Assembly: GCA_020746105.1 (NCBI GenBank) | Contig: CM036617.1 | Location: forward strand, 135,435,845-135,499,844 | DNA: 64,000 nucleotides | Source of the DNA: Trogon surrucura | Lineage: Eukaryota > Chordata > Aves > Trogoniformes > Trogonidae | Reading direction: 5' to 3' | Shown here: positions 62,748 to 64,000 of the stretch, in pieces | Numbering within the stretch: the first letter of the stretch is position 1 | Layout of the letters: the number at the start of each line of letters is the position of its first letter | Made by a program: the position numbers and the translations under genes | Notes under the pieces: generated by a model | The model's database searches: none | Seen by the model: the letters and a program-made list of their open reading frames with translations, nothing else | Told to the model about the DNA's origin: nothing

Positions 62748-64000
62748 GTGTAGTCTCAAAGAGCTGAGCTGTGCCTTATCATGAGAACAGTATCAAATTC
62801 AATCATGTATAATGTCATGCTCTCTGTCTGTGTTCTTTAGCCATTTTTAGATTAAAACAATGGGATATCTAACATAAGCAAAATAAGCACCACAAATACT
62901 ACTTAATCCCTTCAGAAGAAATACAATTCAGGGTCTATACAGTCTATGCAATCCAAAAAAAAACATAATTCAATAAGTCTGTTTCTCCTCTTCATGCTAT
63001 TGGGATTTTTCTTTTCTAAACCTGCCCACAACACATCCTGTAACACAGATAACCTTGAGCTGACTACCCAGAAAATACATTACATCAATGACCAGACATA
63101 AATCTGCACTGATACTGCAGCAAAAAGAGCCATTGCTGAAATGAATGTCACATCAGGTTGCAGTCTCAGAAGAATAGACAGAAGCGGGAGACAGAATAAG
63201 GCAGAAACAATGAAGGCAGAAGCTTTCAACTCTCCCCTCAAGCTGCAATGAAGCAAAAAATTATGCGAGAGACTGTCATTAAAGCGGTAGTGTAAGTACA
63301 GCTTCTAGAACCTTTTACCAACAAGCAGAGGGCAGAAAGAAGGTTCTTTAGATGGTGTTGCGCTTCTTTCAACAGAAAAAAAAAATCTACCGATTATTCA
63401 CTCAAAATCTGAAGTCACATCAGAGAACTGTGTGCGTGCAGGCACAATGCTACCAGATTTATAAAAGCAGTGCCTTATACAAGTGCAAATGACCCCTCTC
63501 GGCTTTCTCCAGTGGAGGCTAGGAAAGAAGGCAAATAAGACAGCAGGTGTTATTCCTCAGAAACCTGATCATAAATTCACCAGGATCTTTGCTTCCCCCA
63601 CTCAGTTACTCAAATTTTGAATCACAAAAGGGCAGGTATAGCATTAGTAGCAGCAAGGCTGGGCATGGAGAACAGCTGGGTAGCTGTACAGCTAAACTCA
63701 GGACAGCAACATATTGTGTGCTGTGGATTCTGACAAAAGAGTCAGAACTTTTATCCTCCCAGTTTTCTTTCTTATTTTTTTATGATGCACACAGTAAAGC
63801 TTTAACAGACAAAAATACTTCTATGCATATGTTCCCACAAGTAAGAGACCATACAGAATTACAGTAGCGTTGTTTTCCTCCTTTTGCTAATTATATGCAC
63901 ATCCTTCTTGAATGTGTTCATTCCAGTCTCTGTAAATCCAGAATCAGGATCTGCTAACTGCAGTTCTCAGAGTTCTTGAATAATAAAGAAACCGAAACCA
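62748..64000. other. unique AT-rich DNA, nothing recognised
   Basis: About 1.25 kb at the window end. No repeat or coding signal recognised. Confidence 0.5.

Noticed and set aside
1..64000. CRISPR arrays, bacterial operons, riboswitches or phage genes.
   Set aside because: No regularly spaced direct repeats with unique spacers and no compact gene arrangement were seen. The repeats and base composition are vertebrate in type.

Overview
The window looks like intergenic or intronic DNA from a bird. The evidence is about twenty copies of the LINE CR1, many with the CR1-type 3' end (tandem ATTCTATG-like octamers, not poly(A)). There is also a solo LTR with the TGTCCTGG start known from avian endogenous retroviruses, a decayed retroviral pol fragment, and no recognisable SINEs. 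CR1 also occurs in crocodilians and turtles, so bird is an inference, and I cannot name the species. CR1 covers about 14 kb (roughly 22%), high for a bird; CR1-rich genomes such as those of woodpeckers and relatives would fit, but that is speculation. I found no exon of a host protein gene, no tRNA or rRNA gene, no CRISPR array and no prokaryotic-style operon.

Layout. 0-13.8 kb: mostly unique AT-rich DNA with one plus-strand and two minus-strand CR1 tails and some very short tandem duplications. 13.8-18.5 kb: an old, frameshifted CR1 of about 1.75 kb (minus), then a GC-rich block of unknown origin (15.6-16.9 kb), then two more CR1 pieces. 19.7-21.0 kb: a 1.3 kb CR1 (minus). 25.1-26.6 kb: the 5' half of a CR1 ORF2 (plus) interrupted by an inverted CR1 tail. 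27.7-28.1 kb: a partial LTR abutting a CR1 tail. 28-34 kb: the longest repeat-poor stretch, AT-rich, with homeodomain-type motifs. 34.1-39.8 kb: the CR1 core of the window, with a 1.1 kb copy carrying an open 335-codon frame, a 2.5 kb copy carrying an open 820-codon frame (part of the endonuclease plus the whole reverse transcriptase), and an older plus-strand copy joined to it head to head. 41.6-45.5 kb: four CR1 tails. 50.8-52.1 kb: a retroviral RNase H/integrase remnant. 57.6-58.4 kb: a complete 811-bp solo LTR with a perfect 5-bp target duplication. 59-63 kb: two more CR1 copies.

The coding content is therefore selfish-element coding. CR1 ORF2 encodes an AP-type endonuclease plus reverse transcriptase that nicks genomic DNA and copies its own RNA at the nick; 5' truncation during this process explains why nearly all copies here are 3' pieces. 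No copy keeps the 5' UTR, ORF1 and complete ORF2 needed to move by itself. I see no convincing new biological system. The most useful items are the unusually open CR1 ORF2, the solo LTR with its degraded relative, the nested and head-to-head CR1 junctions, the unexplained GC-rich block, and a few short repeats of unknown origin.
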